Below the pieces are notes generated by a model, which was given only the letters and a program-made list of their open reading frames with translations, was not told where the DNA came from and searched no databases. Made by a program: the position numbers and the translations under genes. 64,000 bases of DNA, taken from contig CAVUMX010000003.1 of NCBI GenBank assembly GCA_963742725.1, forward strand, positions 310,001 to 374,000. Reading direction: 5' to 3'. This DNA is from CAVVAL01 sp963742725 (GTDB lineage: Bacteria; Actinomycetota; Actinomycetes; Mycobacteriales; Cryptosporangiaceae). Positions 51,462 to 60,376 of the stretch are shown piece after piece; position 1 is the stretch's first letter, and every line of letters begins with the position of its first letter.

Positions 51462-51986
51462 ATGAATGAGCCGATCTCGACACGCAATCTCGACCGTTCC
51501 GGGTCCGCGGAGCTGCCATGGAGCCGCCCGCGCGACGTTCTCGTCAGCGACACGCCCGAGGCCGACCTGACGTTCTTCCTGGCGACCGTGCGCCCCGACG
51601 GGCGGCCGCATTCGGCGGGCGTCGGGGCCGTATGGGTGGACGGCGCGCTGTACTTCGTGAGCGGGCCGGGCACGCGCAAGTCGCGCAACCTGGCGTCGAA
51701 CCCGGCGTGCAGCATCTCGGTGCGCTTGCGGGGCATCGACCTGGTGCTGGAGGGCGACGCGCAGCGGGTCACCGACCCGGGCACGTTGGAGCGGCTGGCG
51801 GACGTCTACCGCACGGGCGGCTGGCCGGCTTCGGTGGAGGGTGAGGCGTTCACCGCGCCGTACAGCGCGCCCAGCGCCGGCCCCGCGCCATGGAACCTGT
51901 ACCGCCTCACGCTGCACGCCGCTGTCGGCGTGGCCAGTGCCGAGCCCTACGGCGCGACCCGCTGGGACTTCGCCCACAGACCCTAG
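51462..51986 (+). CDS. Pyridoxamine 5'-phosphate oxidase family protein
   Basis: A 174-residue split-barrel flavoprotein. FFLATVRPDGRPHSAGVGAV and YFVSGPGTRKSRNLASNPAC are FMN-binding strands of the PPOX family. Such enzymes may bind FMN, F420 or heme. I use the ATG at 51462 since a TATGAC hexamer sits 7 nt before it. The ATG at 51450 would add four residues. It follows the VOC gene by about 50 bp. Confidence 0.9.
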   Translation: MNEPISTRNLDRSGSAELPWSRPRDVLVSDTPEADLTFFLATVRPDGRPHSAGVGAVWVDGALYFVSGPGTRKSRNLASNPACSISVRLRGIDLVLEGDAQRVTDPGTLERLADVYRTGGWPASVEGEAFTAPYSAPSAGPAPWNLYRLTLHAAVGVASAEPYGATRWDFAHRP

Positions 51987-51998
51987 GCCGGCGCGGGG

Positions 51999-52685
51999 CT
52001 ATTTGCCGGGCAGCGACCGCATGCGGTCGATCTCCACCTGTTGCTCCGCCGCGATGTTGGTCGCGAGCTCCTGGATCCGCTCGTCGGCGCCCACCTTCAG
52101 CAGTTCGACACACATGTCGACCGCGCCCCGGTGGTGAGCGGACATCAGGTCCACGAACATCCGGTCGAAGGCCGCGCCCTTCGCCTTGCCCAGCGCGCCG
52201 ATGGCCTGGGGCGACGCCATTCCGCGCATGGTGCCGTGATCGTGCGGCACACCCTTGTCGCCGGCTTCGGCGATGCCCCGCTCCTTGAGCCACGCCCGCA
52301 GTATCGCGATCTCCGGGCCCTGAGCCACCGCGATGCGCTCCGCGATGGCCCGGACCTGCGGGCTGCCCGCGCGGGACGGCGCGAGCACCGCCATCTCGAC
52401 CGCCTGCTGGTGGTGCCTGATCATCATGCGGACGAACCAGGCGTCGAGCGAGTTGTAGTGCGAGCCGTCCGGAGCGGCGACCTGGTCGGACGGCACGACC
52501 GACGCCGACTCGCCGGGCCGGCCGGGCACGACGACGCGCACCGACGAGCGCGTGGGCTCGGGCGTCGAGCGCGCCTGCGGACGGTCGTCCGACGAGGTCA
52601 CGCCCCAGGCGATGGCGCCGCCGCCCGCGATCACCGCGGCGACGACCGCGACGATGAGGTATGTCCGGCGCTGCACCATGCTCAC
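51999..52685 (-). CDS. DUF305 domain protein, membrane-anchored
   Basis: A 228-residue protein with an N-terminal membrane helix (YLIVAVVAAVIAGGGAIAWG). DUF305 motifs are MMIRHHQQAVEMAVLA and LMSAHHRGAVDMCVELL, each with paired His and Met residues that suggest metal binding on a ferritin-like bundle. The start is GTG at 52685 with AAAGGG upstream; an ATG at 52679 is possible. It is divergent from an LVIVD-repeat gene, a pairing common in actinomycetes. A shared operator-like repeat lies between them. Confidence 0.92.
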   Translation of the reverse strand: MSMVQRRTYLIVAVVAAVIAGGGAIAWGVTSSDDRPQARSTPEPTRSSVRVVVPGRPGESASVVPSDQVAAPDGSHYNSLDAWFVRMMIRHHQQAVEMAVLAPSRAGSPQVRAIAERIAVAQGPEIAILRAWLKERGIAEAGDKGVPHDHGTMRGMASPQAIGALGKAKGAAFDRMFVDLMSAHHRGAVDMCVELLKVGADERIQELATNIAAEQQVEIDRMRSLPGK

Positions 52686-52719
52686 GTCCGCCCTTTCAGT
52701 GAATGGCACTTGTTGAAAA

Positions 52720-52750
52720 TAACTACCAAAGCACACCCGATCGGTAGTTA
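52720..52750. promoter_or_regulatory. Operator-like inverted repeat between DUF305 and LVIVD genes
   Basis: TAACTACC (52720-52727) and GGTAGTTA (52743-52750) are perfect 8-bp arms 15 bp apart in an A+T-rich divergent promoter region. A dimeric regulator could control both genes from here. Confidence 0.6.
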
Positions 52751-52803
52751 CGATGCTCAAGGCTACGAGTACCGGCAGAACGTCGGCGGAACGGGGGATC
52801 GCT

Positions 52804-54264
52804 GTGAACAGCCTCAGTACATTACGGCGTCGGACGAGGATCATCGCGTGTGTCTCCGTCGCGGTGCTGGTCGGCGGCCTCGCCGCGCCCGCGCCCGGCA
52901 GTGCCGAGACGCCGGACCCCACCACGCCCGTGCCACGCGGCGTCGCGGCGGCGGCCCCCGAACCCGGGATCCCCGGGGTCGACGAGATCGTCAGCAGCCC
53001 GAACCTCCGCCAGATCGCCCAGGTGCCGAGGGACGGGGCGTTCGCCCAGACCACCAACTCGGACCTCGCGTTCCAGGGCAGGTACGCGTTCGCGGGCAAC
53101 TACAACGGGTTCGCCGTCATCGACATCGCCAACCCGCGCAAGCCCAAGGTCGTCACCCAGGTGCTGTGCCCGGGCAGCCAGAACGACATCTCCGTCCACG
53201 GCAACCTGCTGTTCCTCTCCACCGACTCGTCCCGCAGCGACGACTCCTGCGCCAGCACGACGCAGCCCGCCACGGTCAAGGAGTCGTGGGAGGGCGTCAA
53301 GATCTTCGACATCAGCGACAAGGCGAACCCGCGCTACATCAAGTCGGTCGAGACGAACTGCGGCTCGCACACCCACACGCTGGTGCCGGGCAAGGACCGC
53401 CGGACGGTCTACCTCTACGTGTCGTCGTACTTCCCGGACGGCACGTTCCCGGACTGCCAGCCGCCGCACGACCTGATCTCGATCATCAAGGTGCCGCTCA
53501 AGGCGCCCACCACCGCGGCCGTCGTCGCGGCCCCGAACCTCTTCCCGGACGGCGGGAACCCTCCGGGCAACCCCACGCGGGAGACCAGCGGCTGCCACGA
53601 CATCACCGCGTTCCCGGCCAAGGACCTCGCGGCGGGCGCGTGCATGGGCGACGGCGTCCTGCTCAACATCGCCAAGCCTGAGGCCCCGCGGGTGATCGCC
53701 CGGGTGCGTGACACGGTGAACTTCGCGTTCTGGCACTCGGCCACGTTCAACAACTCCGGCACGAAGGTCGTCTTCACCGACGAGCTCGGCGGCGGCGGTG
53801 GCGCGCACTGCAACGCGGCCACCGGCCCGCTCAAGGGCGCCGACGCCATCTACGACATCGCCGGCCGTGGCGACCGCCGCACGCTGGTGTTCAAGAGCTA
53901 CTTCAAGATCCCCCGGCCGAACGCCGACACCGAGAACTGCGTCGCGCACAACGGCTCGCTGATCCCGGTGCTGGGCCGCGACATCATGGTCCAGTCGTGG
54001 TACCAGGGCGGGATCTCCGTCTGGGACTTCACCGACTCGAAGCGGCCGTTCGAGATCGCCTACTGGGAGCGCGGCCCGGTGAACGCCGAGACCCTGACGT
54101 TCGGCGGCACGTGGTCGGCGTACTACTACAACGGCCACATCTACTCCAACGACCAGAAGGGCCTGGACGTCCTGAAGTTGACGGACCGGCGCACCTGGAC
54201 CGCGGAGCTGACCAGGTACAAGGAACTCAACGTCCAGACCCAGCCCACGTACCGCAGCTGGTAG
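52804..54264 (+). CDS. Secreted LVIVD-repeat protein
   Basis: A 486-residue exported beta-propeller-like protein. The GTG at 52804 is chosen because GGGGGA lies about 6 nt before it and a signal peptide follows (IIACVSVAVLVGGLAAP). LVIVD-type repeats are visible as FAGNYNGFAVIDIANPRKPK, GVKIFDISDKANPRYIKSVE and GISVWDFTDSKRPFEIAYWE. Paired cysteines occur. Function is not known. The divergent DUF305 gene suggests a shared role, perhaps with metals. Confidence 0.93.
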   Translation: MNSLSTLRRRTRIIACVSVAVLVGGLAAPAPGSAETPDPTTPVPRGVAAAAPEPGIPGVDEIVSSPNLRQIAQVPRDGAFAQTTNSDLAFQGRYAFAGNYNGFAVIDIANPRKPKVVTQVLCPGSQNDISVHGNLLFLSTDSSRSDDSCASTTQPATVKESWEGVKIFDISDKANPRYIKSVETNCGSHTHTLVPGKDRRTVYLYVSSYFPDGTFPDCQPPHDLISIIKVPLKAPTTAAVVAAPNLFPDGGNPPGNPTRETSGCHDITAFPAKDLAAGACMGDGVLLNIAKPEAPRVIARVRDTVNFAFWHSATFNNSGTKVVFTDELGGGGGAHCNAATGPLKGADAIYDIAGRGDRRTLVFKSYFKIPRPNADTENCVAHNGSLIPVLGRDIMVQSWYQGGISVWDFTDSKRPFEIAYWERGPVNAETLTFGGTWSAYYYNGHIYSNDQKGLDVLKLTDRRTWTAELTRYKELNVQTQPTYRSW

Positions 54265-54273
54265 CCGCCGGAT

Positions 54274-55158
54274 TCAGCAGCGGCGCTGGCCAAGGAGGAA
54301 GTCGAGCGCACCGGGCAGGACAGGCTGCCAGGCGAAGTCAGGCACGTGTCCTGCGCCGGTGACGCTGACGAAGTCGACGGCGGCGCAGCCCCGCCTGTCG
54401 CGGAAGCGCTCGACGGTGTAGGCCGGGGTGCCGCCAGCGGCCGGGACGTTCGTCGTCGAGGACGGCAGGCGGGGAACCGAGAGGTTGAGCAGCCTGTCGT
54501 CGGCGAGGTCGTTCATGGCCAGCCACTGCTGGAGCTGGAGGCGGCCCGTCCAGTACGGGTTGACCGTGTCGTTGCGACCCCAGGCGATGTACGCGGGGAC
54601 CGCGCGCGCTCGCGGTCCCATCTCCAGGTACGGGGTGAGGCCGGTGACGTCGGCGCAGGTCAGGTTGCCGCAGCCGGCGATCAGGGCGGCAGCGGTGTAC
54701 AGGTCGGGGTACGCGGCGGCCAGGATCGCGGTCATGCCGGATCCGGCGGAGTGGCCCGCGACGAACACGCGGGCCGGGTCGACGGCGTGTTCGCGCGTGA
54801 CCTCGCGGGTGATCCCGGCGATGAGCGACGGCTCTCCGGCGTCGCGGTGGCGGTCCTGGTCGCGGGTCCAGTTCCAGCAGCGGCTCGGGTTGGCCGCGAC
54901 CGACTGCAGCGGGTACGCGACGGCGAGACCGCGCGCCCCGGCCAGGGTGTCCAGCGCGGGCAGCCCGTCGGGGGCGCCGCAGCCGTGCAGGTAGACGAGC
55001 AGCGGCACCGGGCCGGCACGGTCCGGTAGGAAGAGCAGATAGTCGAGGGTGCCGGTCGCGTCCGAGTACGTGTGACGCGTGGTCCCGGGCGCCGCCGCGA
55101 CCGCGACGGGCTGGGCGGTGGCGAGCACGATGGCGACGACGAGCAGAAACCGCTTCAT
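54274..55158 (-). CDS. Secreted poly(3-hydroxyalkanoate) depolymerase-like esterase
   Basis: A 294-residue exported esterase of the PHB depolymerase/LpqC type. A signal peptide ends AVAAA. LLVYLHGCGAPDG is the oxyanion region, VFVAGHSAGSGMTAIL the nucleophile elbow, WGRNDTVNPYWTG the acid and GAGHVPDFAW the His. The ATG at 55158 has GGGGGTCGCC before it. A 17-bp operator-like repeat (55174-55190) lies just upstream, so a TetR- or MarR-type repressor encoded elsewhere may control it. Confidence 0.9.
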   Translation of the reverse strand: MKRFLLVVAIVLATAQPVAVAAAPGTTRHTYSDATGTLDYLLFLPDRAGPVPLLVYLHGCGAPDGLPALDTLAGARGLAVAYPLQSVAANPSRCWNWTRDQDRHRDAGEPSLIAGITREVTREHAVDPARVFVAGHSAGSGMTAILAAAYPDLYTAAALIAGCGNLTCADVTGLTPYLEMGPRARAVPAYIAWGRNDTVNPYWTGRLQLQQWLAMNDLADDRLLNLSVPRLPSSTTNVPAAGGTPAYTVERFRDRRGCAAVDFVSVTGAGHVPDFAWQPVLPGALDFLLGQRRC

Positions 55159-55173
55159 GGCGACCCCCAATAT

Positions 55174-55190
55174 GGTCAGAGTCTCTGACC
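55174..55190. promoter_or_regulatory. Operator-like inverted repeat before the esterase
   Basis: GGTCAGA (55174-55180), GTC, TCTGACC (55184-55190): perfect 7-bp arms with a 3-bp centre, ending 16 bp before the start codon. A partial repeat (AGTCAGTCAGAG) follows. No regulator gene is adjacent. Confidence 0.55.
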
Positions 55191-55230
55191 AAGTCAGTCA
55201 GAGTATCTTACCAACTGGCGGGGATGAAGG

Positions 55231-55266
55231 CCACAGGCCCCGGACTGGTGGGTCCGGGGCCTGTGG
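55231..55266 (-). terminator. Strong hairpin after the PadR/permease operon
   Basis: CCACAGGCCCCGGA (55231-55244) pairs perfectly with TCCGGGGCCTGTGG (55253-55266) across an 8-nt loop. It lies 12 bp beyond the permease stop on the minus strand. There is no T-run, as is common for actinomycete terminators. Confidence 0.7.
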
Positions 55267-55277
55267 CTACGTGCGGG

Positions 55278-56648
55278 TCAGAGATGGTCGAACAACGGCG
55301 GGAAGACGAGGACCACGATCCACGCCCACACGGCGAACACCGGCAGGTAGCTGGTCTGCCACCGTTCGAGCGCCTCGAACGGCGTGCGCCGGCGGATGAA
55401 GCTCAGCAGCAGCCACGCCGACCAGGCGAGGTTGGCCAGCAGGATGACGTTCTCCCCGAGCGCCGCCGCCTTGTTGGGTGTGCCGCCGTACTCGGCGATG
55501 CGCCCGGCGATCTCCACCAGGACCAGCACGTCGATGGCCAGCGCGCTGACCACGAGGGCGAGCTGCAGCTTGTCGAACAGGCTCGCCGGGGCCAGCGGAT
55601 CGCGGGCCGAGAGCGAGTAGAGCAGCAACCCCAGCACCACGACCAGCAGGAGGTCGAACAGGATCAGCGCTTCGCGTTCGACGCTGATGCCGGTGGTCGT
55701 CCAGACGACGGCGACGAGGAAGGCCAGCAGGACGGCGGTGAAGAGCGGCGTGAACAGCCGTGTGAGCACCGGTGCGATGTTCTCGACGACGCTCTGCTTC
55801 GCCTCGACGAGCCACCCGGCCACGACGACCGCGGCCACGGCGCCGCAGGGGAGGAGCCACTCCGAGACGAACGTCTCCGAGTCGATCCCGATGGCTTCGA
55901 ACGTGCCGACGGTGAAGCCGGTGAGCACACCGCCGCCGAGGCCCATGAGGACGAAGTAGACGAACCACTCGCCCGTGAATCGGATGAAGTCCATGCGCCG
56001 GCGGGAGGTTCGCCAGTCGTCGGCCACGTAGGCCAGGCCGACCACCAGCCACAGGGCGATCGGCAGGTGGAGGCTGGTGATGACCAGCGACTGCGAGTCC
56101 TCGTCCATCGGGTACACGTTGGCCGCCACGGCCCCGAGCGCGAACAGCGCCACCAGCGCGCCGATCAGCGGGCGCCCGGCCTGCCGGCGCCACGCCAGGA
56201 AGCCGGCCAACCACGGCAGCGCGAGCAGGCTGGCGTTCCGCGCGTAGAACGTGCCGTCGTCGAAGCCCACCCCGAACAGCTCCGGCACCTTCAGGGACAC
56301 CGCCGCGCCCACCGCGCAGACGACCATCGCCCACAGATCCCGCCGCGACCGCGTGGCCGCCACCGGGCCGGCGGTCTCGCCGGTCAGCACCAGCTGCTTC
56401 CACAGCCGTTCCGAGTGCTCGCGGGCGAACTCGCGGGACAGCTCGTCGAGGCTGCCCATCCGCTTGACCGCGACCAGGAACGCCTCGTCCGTGCTCAGGC
56501 CCGCCGCGACGAGTTCGTCGACGGAACCGCGGAGATGGTCTTCGAGCTCGTCGGCGTCGGACTGCTGCAGTTCCTGGCGGCGCTGCACGTAGGCGCGCCA
56601 CTGTTCGAACTGCGCCTCCAACTCCTCCTGGCCCTCCCGCGCGGTCAT
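55278..56648 (-). CDS. Permease-prefix-domain membrane protein
   Basis: A 456-residue protein. The cytoplasmic N-terminus (about 1-90) is the permease prefix domain: LEAQFEQWRAYVQRRQELQQ, then DADELEDHLRGSVDELVAAG. About eleven membrane helices follow. Genes of this type are regularly coupled to a PadR gene, as here (ATGA overlap at 56645-56648). The transported substance or role is unknown. A strong hairpin follows its stop. Confidence 0.85.
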   Translation of the reverse strand: MTAREGQEELEAQFEQWRAYVQRRQELQQSDADELEDHLRGSVDELVAAGLSTDEAFLVAVKRMGSLDELSREFAREHSERLWKQLVLTGETAGPVAATRSRRDLWAMVVCAVGAAVSLKVPELFGVGFDDGTFYARNASLLALPWLAGFLAWRRQAGRPLIGALVALFALGAVAANVYPMDEDSQSLVITSLHLPIALWLVVGLAYVADDWRTSRRRMDFIRFTGEWFVYFVLMGLGGGVLTGFTVGTFEAIGIDSETFVSEWLLPCGAVAAVVVAGWLVEAKQSVVENIAPVLTRLFTPLFTAVLLAFLVAVVWTTTGISVEREALILFDLLLVVVLGLLLYSLSARDPLAPASLFDKLQLALVVSALAIDVLVLVEIAGRIAEYGGTPNKAAALGENVILLANLAWSAWLLLSFIRRRTPFEALERWQTSYLPVFAVWAWIVVLVFPPLFDHL

Positions 56649-57013
56649 GCGACGCCCCCTTGCGGGATCGCGATGAGCGGCCTGCGGTCGCCGAGCCAGA
56701 TCTCCTTGAGCGTGTCCACGACCGTGTCCCACTGGCGGCGCTGCTCGGCCAGCTCGGCCAGGCCCTTGTCGGTGATGCGGTAGTACTTGCGCCGCCGCTC
56801 GCCCGCGACCGACTGCCAGCTCGACTCCGAGTATCCGAGGCGTTCAAGCCGGTGCAGTAACGGGTAGAGCAGGCCCTCGGTCCAGTCCAGCTCGCCGCCG
56901 GACAGCTCGTTGATCCGCCTCAGGATGGCGTAGCCGTAACTCTCCCCCTCGGCCAGGATGCCGAGCACTATCGGTGTCGCCGATGCGGCGACCAGATCCT
57001 TGGCGACCTTCAC
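56645..57013 (-). CDS. PadR family transcriptional regulator
   Basis: A 122-residue winged-helix regulator. ATPIVLGILAEGESYGYAIL and ELDWTEGLLYPLLHRLERLG are the PadR HTH, and GERRRKYYRITDKGLAELAE is the wing and dimer helix. It overlaps the permease-like gene and a dyad just upstream (57038-57067) is the likely operator, so it probably represses its own operon. Confidence 0.93.
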   Translation of the reverse strand: MKVAKDLVAASATPIVLGILAEGESYGYAILRRINELSGGELDWTEGLLYPLLHRLERLGYSESSWQSVAGERRRKYYRITDKGLAELAEQRRQWDTVVDTLKEIWLGDRRPLIAIPQGGVA

Positions 57014-57037
57014 CAGGCCTCACCCCGTTCCCGTACC

Positions 57038-57067
57038 CCTAGAAGTACAAGGCATAGTACTGCTAGG
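57038..57067. promoter_or_regulatory. Candidate PadR operator
   Basis: CCTAGAAGTAC (57038-57048) and GTACTGCTAGG (57057-57067) are 11-bp arms with one mismatch and an 8-bp spacer. The dyad lies 25 bp upstream of the PadR start, over the expected promoter. GTAC-centred dyads are usual for PadR proteins. Confidence 0.6.
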
Positions 57068-57154
57068 TATCAAGGCGACGCAACGGGCCGCGGGTTGCGC
57101 CCGGCGATAACGTCGCGGGCCGTTCAGGACCGTCGGCTTCCCGGAGAGTCACCC

Positions 57155-57757
57155 ATGGAAAAGTCGTTTCGCGAACGAGCGATCACGATCCGGCTGCCGG
57201 GCCCGCCCGTGGATGTCGATCTCAGCAACGACGGGACCCGCGTGGCCGTGGCGACGGCCACCCCGCCCCGTGTCGCGTCGGTGTGTGTCTACGACACGGC
57301 CACGGGGGAGCAGGTGACGAGCTTCGCAACCGAGGGCAACTTCGGGAAGGGCGTGGCGTTCGGCCAGGACGGGCAGTCTCTGTACGCGCTGGTCGCGGAA
57401 GCCTCCGGTTACCTGTGCGAGCTGCGCAGGTTCGCGCTCGACGGCGGTGCGAGCGCGTCGCTGTGGTCGGCGCCGTCCAGCGAGGCCCATGGGCTCGTAC
57501 GCAACCAGGCGACCGACCTGCTCGCGGTGCAGGGGCACGACGTGCAGGTCCTTCACGACCAAGGCTCGAGCCTCGACGTGGTGCGGATCATCCCGGGTCT
57601 GGAGGCGAGGCGCATCGGCCACGCGCAGTTTCCGGCCAAGGGCGCGTACGTGTACTGCACCGGTGTCGCCAAGGATCAGTTCGTACGCTGGGATCTCCAG
57701 GACAATCGCCAGGACGGTGGCTGGCCGGCCCTGAGCTGTTCGACGCGAGGGTCGTGA
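57155..57757 (+). pseudogene. Beta-propeller (WD40-like) protein, 3' end broken
   Basis: A 200-residue frame starting at the ATG at 57155, with GGAGAG before it. The blades are VDVDLSNDGTRVAVATATPP, VCVYDTATGEQVTSFATEGN and GVAFGQDGQSLYALV. After DNRQDGG the frame ends in an unlikely tail, while the next frame continues PELFDARVVTLYGAWDADVY. This indicates a frameshift near 57725. The second frame runs only to the convergent AraC gene, so the protein is truncated in any case. No signal peptide. Confidence 0.5.
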
Positions 57758-57844
57758 CCCTCTACGGCGCCTGGGACGCGGACGTCTACGTCTACGCCTT
57801 CGACGAATCCCCGCCTCTGCGTGGTGAGCATGTCGTGAGCGGCG

Positions 57845-58798
57845 TCAGGCTGGTAGGAGGCTGCGGCGGACCGAGCCCGGCGGGACGCCCACCACCCGCT
57901 TGAAAGCCCGGCTGAACGCGGCCTCGGACTGGTAACCCAGGCGGCTCGCGAGCTCGGCGACGGTCGCGCCGTCCTCCTGCAGCGTGTTCAGCGCGACGTG
58001 CATCCGCCACCGGGTGACGTACCGCATGGCCGGCTCGCCGACCAGCTCGGTGAAGCGGGCCGCGAACGCCGACCGGGACATCGCGACCGCGTCCGCGAGC
58101 AGGGCGACCGTCCAGTCCCGGGCCGGGTCCTGGTGGATCAGTGCGAGCGCGCGGCCGATCTGCCGATCCTGGAGCGCGCCGAGCCAGCCGGTCTGTGCCG
58201 CCGGATCGCTCTCGATCCAGGACCGGATCGCCTGGATGACGAGGATGTCCGACAGCCGGGTGATCACCGCCTCGCCTCCTGGCCGCAGCTCCCGGGTTTC
58301 GGCGGCCATCAGCCGCAGCGTGCTCTGCACCCACTCCAGCCGTGGCGAGCTGGACGACTCGATGTGGATGATCCGGGGCAGCAGCGCGATCAGGGTGCGC
58401 GCGGCCGGGTGCTCGAACCGGATCGACCCGCACACGAGGCTGGTCGCCGCGCCGCCGTCGCCGTGCCGGATGATCGCGTACCGCTCGCTGACGTAGTCCT
58501 GGTGGACGTCGTAGACCGAGGGCGCCGCGGCGCCGGCCTCGCTCCGCAGCCGGTGACCTTCGCCGTGCGGCACCAGCGCGAGGTCGCCGGGCTGGAGCAG
58601 CCGCGGCTCGGCGCCGTCGACCTCGAGCCAGCTCCGGCCGGACGTCACGACGTGGAACCAGAGGCAGCCCGGCATCGGCGGCAGCGTGAGACCCCACGGC
58701 GCCGACAGCTCCGACCGGCAGTAGAACGTGCCGGACATCCGGAGGTGGTGCAGCGCCTCGCCGAGCGGATCGACGGGGGCGGCGAAGGGGCCGGTCAT
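57845..58798 (-). CDS. AraC family regulator with cupin domain
   Basis: A 317-residue regulator. The N-terminal cupin (CLWFHVVTSGRSWLEVDGAE, LQPGDLALVPHGEGH) would bind a ligand. The C-terminal double HTH reads TVALLADAVAMSRSAFAARF and TVAELASRLGYQSEAAFSRA. It is divergent from the NmrA-like gene at 58939 and probably controls it, since this pair is common in actinomycetes. Confidence 0.93.
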   Translation of the reverse strand: MTGPFAAPVDPLGEALHHLRMSGTFYCRSELSAPWGLTLPPMPGCLWFHVVTSGRSWLEVDGAEPRLLQPGDLALVPHGEGHRLRSEAGAAAPSVYDVHQDYVSERYAIIRHGDGGAATSLVCGSIRFEHPAARTLIALLPRIIHIESSSSPRLEWVQSTLRLMAAETRELRPGGEAVITRLSDILVIQAIRSWIESDPAAQTGWLGALQDRQIGRALALIHQDPARDWTVALLADAVAMSRSAFAARFTELVGEPAMRYVTRWRMHVALNTLQEDGATVAELASRLGYQSEAAFSRAFKRVVGVPPGSVRRSLLPA

Positions 58799-58938
58799 GC
58801 CGACGAGTATGCGGCCGTCCGGAGCACGGAGTCCACTGCTGCTGGACGAATGAGCATGATCTAGCGATCAATAGTCATTCAAAGTCCTGATCTGGACGGT
58901 CAGAGTGGACGGCAGGTAACCACTCTGAGGAGGACGAC

Positions 58939-59826
58939 ATGATCACGGTGATGGGTGCGACCGGCAACACCGGACGAGAGATCGCGACGCGGCTGCTGGC
59001 AGCCGGAGAGCGCGTGCGGGTGCTCGGCCGGTCCGAGTCCAAGCTCGCCGAGCTGGCCGGCGCGGAACCGATGGCCGGCGACGTCAGCGATCCCGACTTC
59101 CTGACGAAGGCGTTCACGGGCGCCGACGCCGTCTACACGCTGCTCCCGATCGATCCCACCTCGCCTGACCCGCGCGGCGACGTGAACCGGATCGGCGAGG
59201 CCATCGCGGCGGCGGTCCGGGCCAGCGGCGTGCGGCACGTGGTGGCGCTGAGCAGCGTCGGCGCCGATGTCGCGTCCGGCACCGGGTTCATTGCCGACCT
59301 GCACGTCCAGGAGGAGCGGTTCCGCGCCCTGCCCGGCGTGAACGTGCTCCTCCTGCGGCCCGGGTCGTTCATGGAGAACTTCGCGGTCTCGTTCGACCTG
59401 ATCCGGCACGAGGGGATCAACGGCGATTCGGTGGCACCGGACGCCCGGCTGCCGATGATCGCCGTCCGCGATGTCGCCGCCGCGGCGGCCGCCGCGCTCC
59501 GGTCGAGGGACTGGACCGGCGTCGTCGTGCGCGAGCTGCTCGGCGAACGGGACCTGAGCTACGCGGAGGCGACCGCCATCCTCGGCGCGGCGATCGGCCG
59601 GCCTGACCTGCCGTACGTCCAGTTCGATGAGGCGGACCTGATCGCGGCACTGACCGCGGCCGGCTGCTCGGCTGCCTTCGCGGAACTGCAGGTCGAGATG
59701 AACCGCGCGTTCAGCGACGGAAGTGTGGCCCCGGCCGAGGGCCGCAACGCCGGCAACACCACGCAGACCTCGTTCGAGGACGTCGCCGCGGAACTGGCCC
59801 GCGCCTACCTGTCGACCACGTCCTGA
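58939..59826 (+). CDS. NmrA-like NAD(P)H-binding protein
   Basis: A 295-residue atypical short-chain dehydrogenase. The NAD(P)-binding motif is GATGNTGREIATRL. VVALSSVGADVASGTGFIAD and LLLRPGSFMENFAVSFD are typical of NmrA-like proteins. GAGGAGG precedes the ATG. The catalytic Tyr-x3-Lys is not evident, so it may act as a redox sensor or as a quinone/NADPH reductase of the QorB type. The divergent AraC gene is its likely regulator. Confidence 0.93.
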   Translation: MITVMGATGNTGREIATRLLAAGERVRVLGRSESKLAELAGAEPMAGDVSDPDFLTKAFTGADAVYTLLPIDPTSPDPRGDVNRIGEAIAAAVRASGVRHVVALSSVGADVASGTGFIADLHVQEERFRALPGVNVLLLRPGSFMENFAVSFDLIRHEGINGDSVAPDARLPMIAVRDVAAAAAAALRSRDWTGVVVRELLGERDLSYAEATAILGAAIGRPDLPYVQFDEADLIAALTAAGCSAAFAELQVEMNRAFSDGSVAPAEGRNAGNTTQTSFEDVAAELARAYLSTTS

Positions 59827-59836
59827 ACCCGTGTAA

Positions 59837-59873
59837 CCGGAGCGCGCGCTGAATTACCCGGCGCGCGCTCCGG
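59837..59873 (+). terminator. Strong hairpin after the NmrA-like gene
   Basis: CCGGAGCGCGCGC (59837-59849) pairs perfectly with GCGCGCGCTCCGG (59861-59873) across an 11-nt loop, starting 10 bp after the stop. Confidence 0.7.
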
Positions 59874-59906
59874 CCGCTATCTATTCACCACTTCTTCGCG
59901 GATAGG

Positions 59907-60191
59907 TCAGCAGGTGATTCCGACGCCCACACTGCTGTTGCCGATACGTCCGCCCGCCGGTATGAAGCCCGGCGGGAAGACGACGTCGGCGATGGCATGC
60001 CCCTGGTAGACACCGGTGACGCACGGCCCGGCCGTGCTGAGTTGCAGGGCGGCGACTCCGAAGTTCCGTCCGGTGTGGAACGAGACCCCGGATCCGTTGC
60101 GATAGAGCCCCACGATCCCGTCGAGGCTGGCGACCGGCGCGGTGCACTGCGTCCGGGAGATCACGTTGACGGCGCCAGGGACGTGCGTCAA
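59907..60191 (-). pseudogene. Small Cys-containing protein lacking its signal peptide
   Basis: A 94-residue frame beginning at a TTG, with a stop shortly upstream. It contains NVISRTQCTAPVASLDGIVG, AALQLSTAGPCVTGVYQGHA and a C-terminal ITC. The cysteine pattern and beta-rich make-up look like a small secreted protein, but no signal peptide is present. The 5' end is probably lost. Function unknown. Confidence 0.4.
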
Positions 60192-60376
60192 CTCACGAAA
60201 TGACCTTGCTCAACCGATCGGCATCGGCGAACTTACTGAGCGGCCTTTTTCGCCGTCAATGCGGCAAGCGTTGGCAGTACTGCGTATTGCCAAAATGAAG
60301 TCGGTCCGATAAACGATTCTTCCACCGGATGCGGCGGTGGCTGGCCGGCTCCGGGCGCCGGTGTTTGGATGGAGGC
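60192..60376. other. A+T-richer gap before the receiver/reductase gene
   Basis: The stretch at 60225-60325 is clearly lower in G+C than its surroundings. I see no gene. It probably carries the promoter of the following two-gene operon, and is where the lost 5' end of the small Cys protein would lie. Confidence 0.35.

Noticed and set aside
55224..56783. 519-residue plus-strand open frame antisense to the PadR/permease pair
   Set aside because: Rich in Arg, Gln, His and Glu with no fold. The minus strand carries well-defined families with coupled starts.
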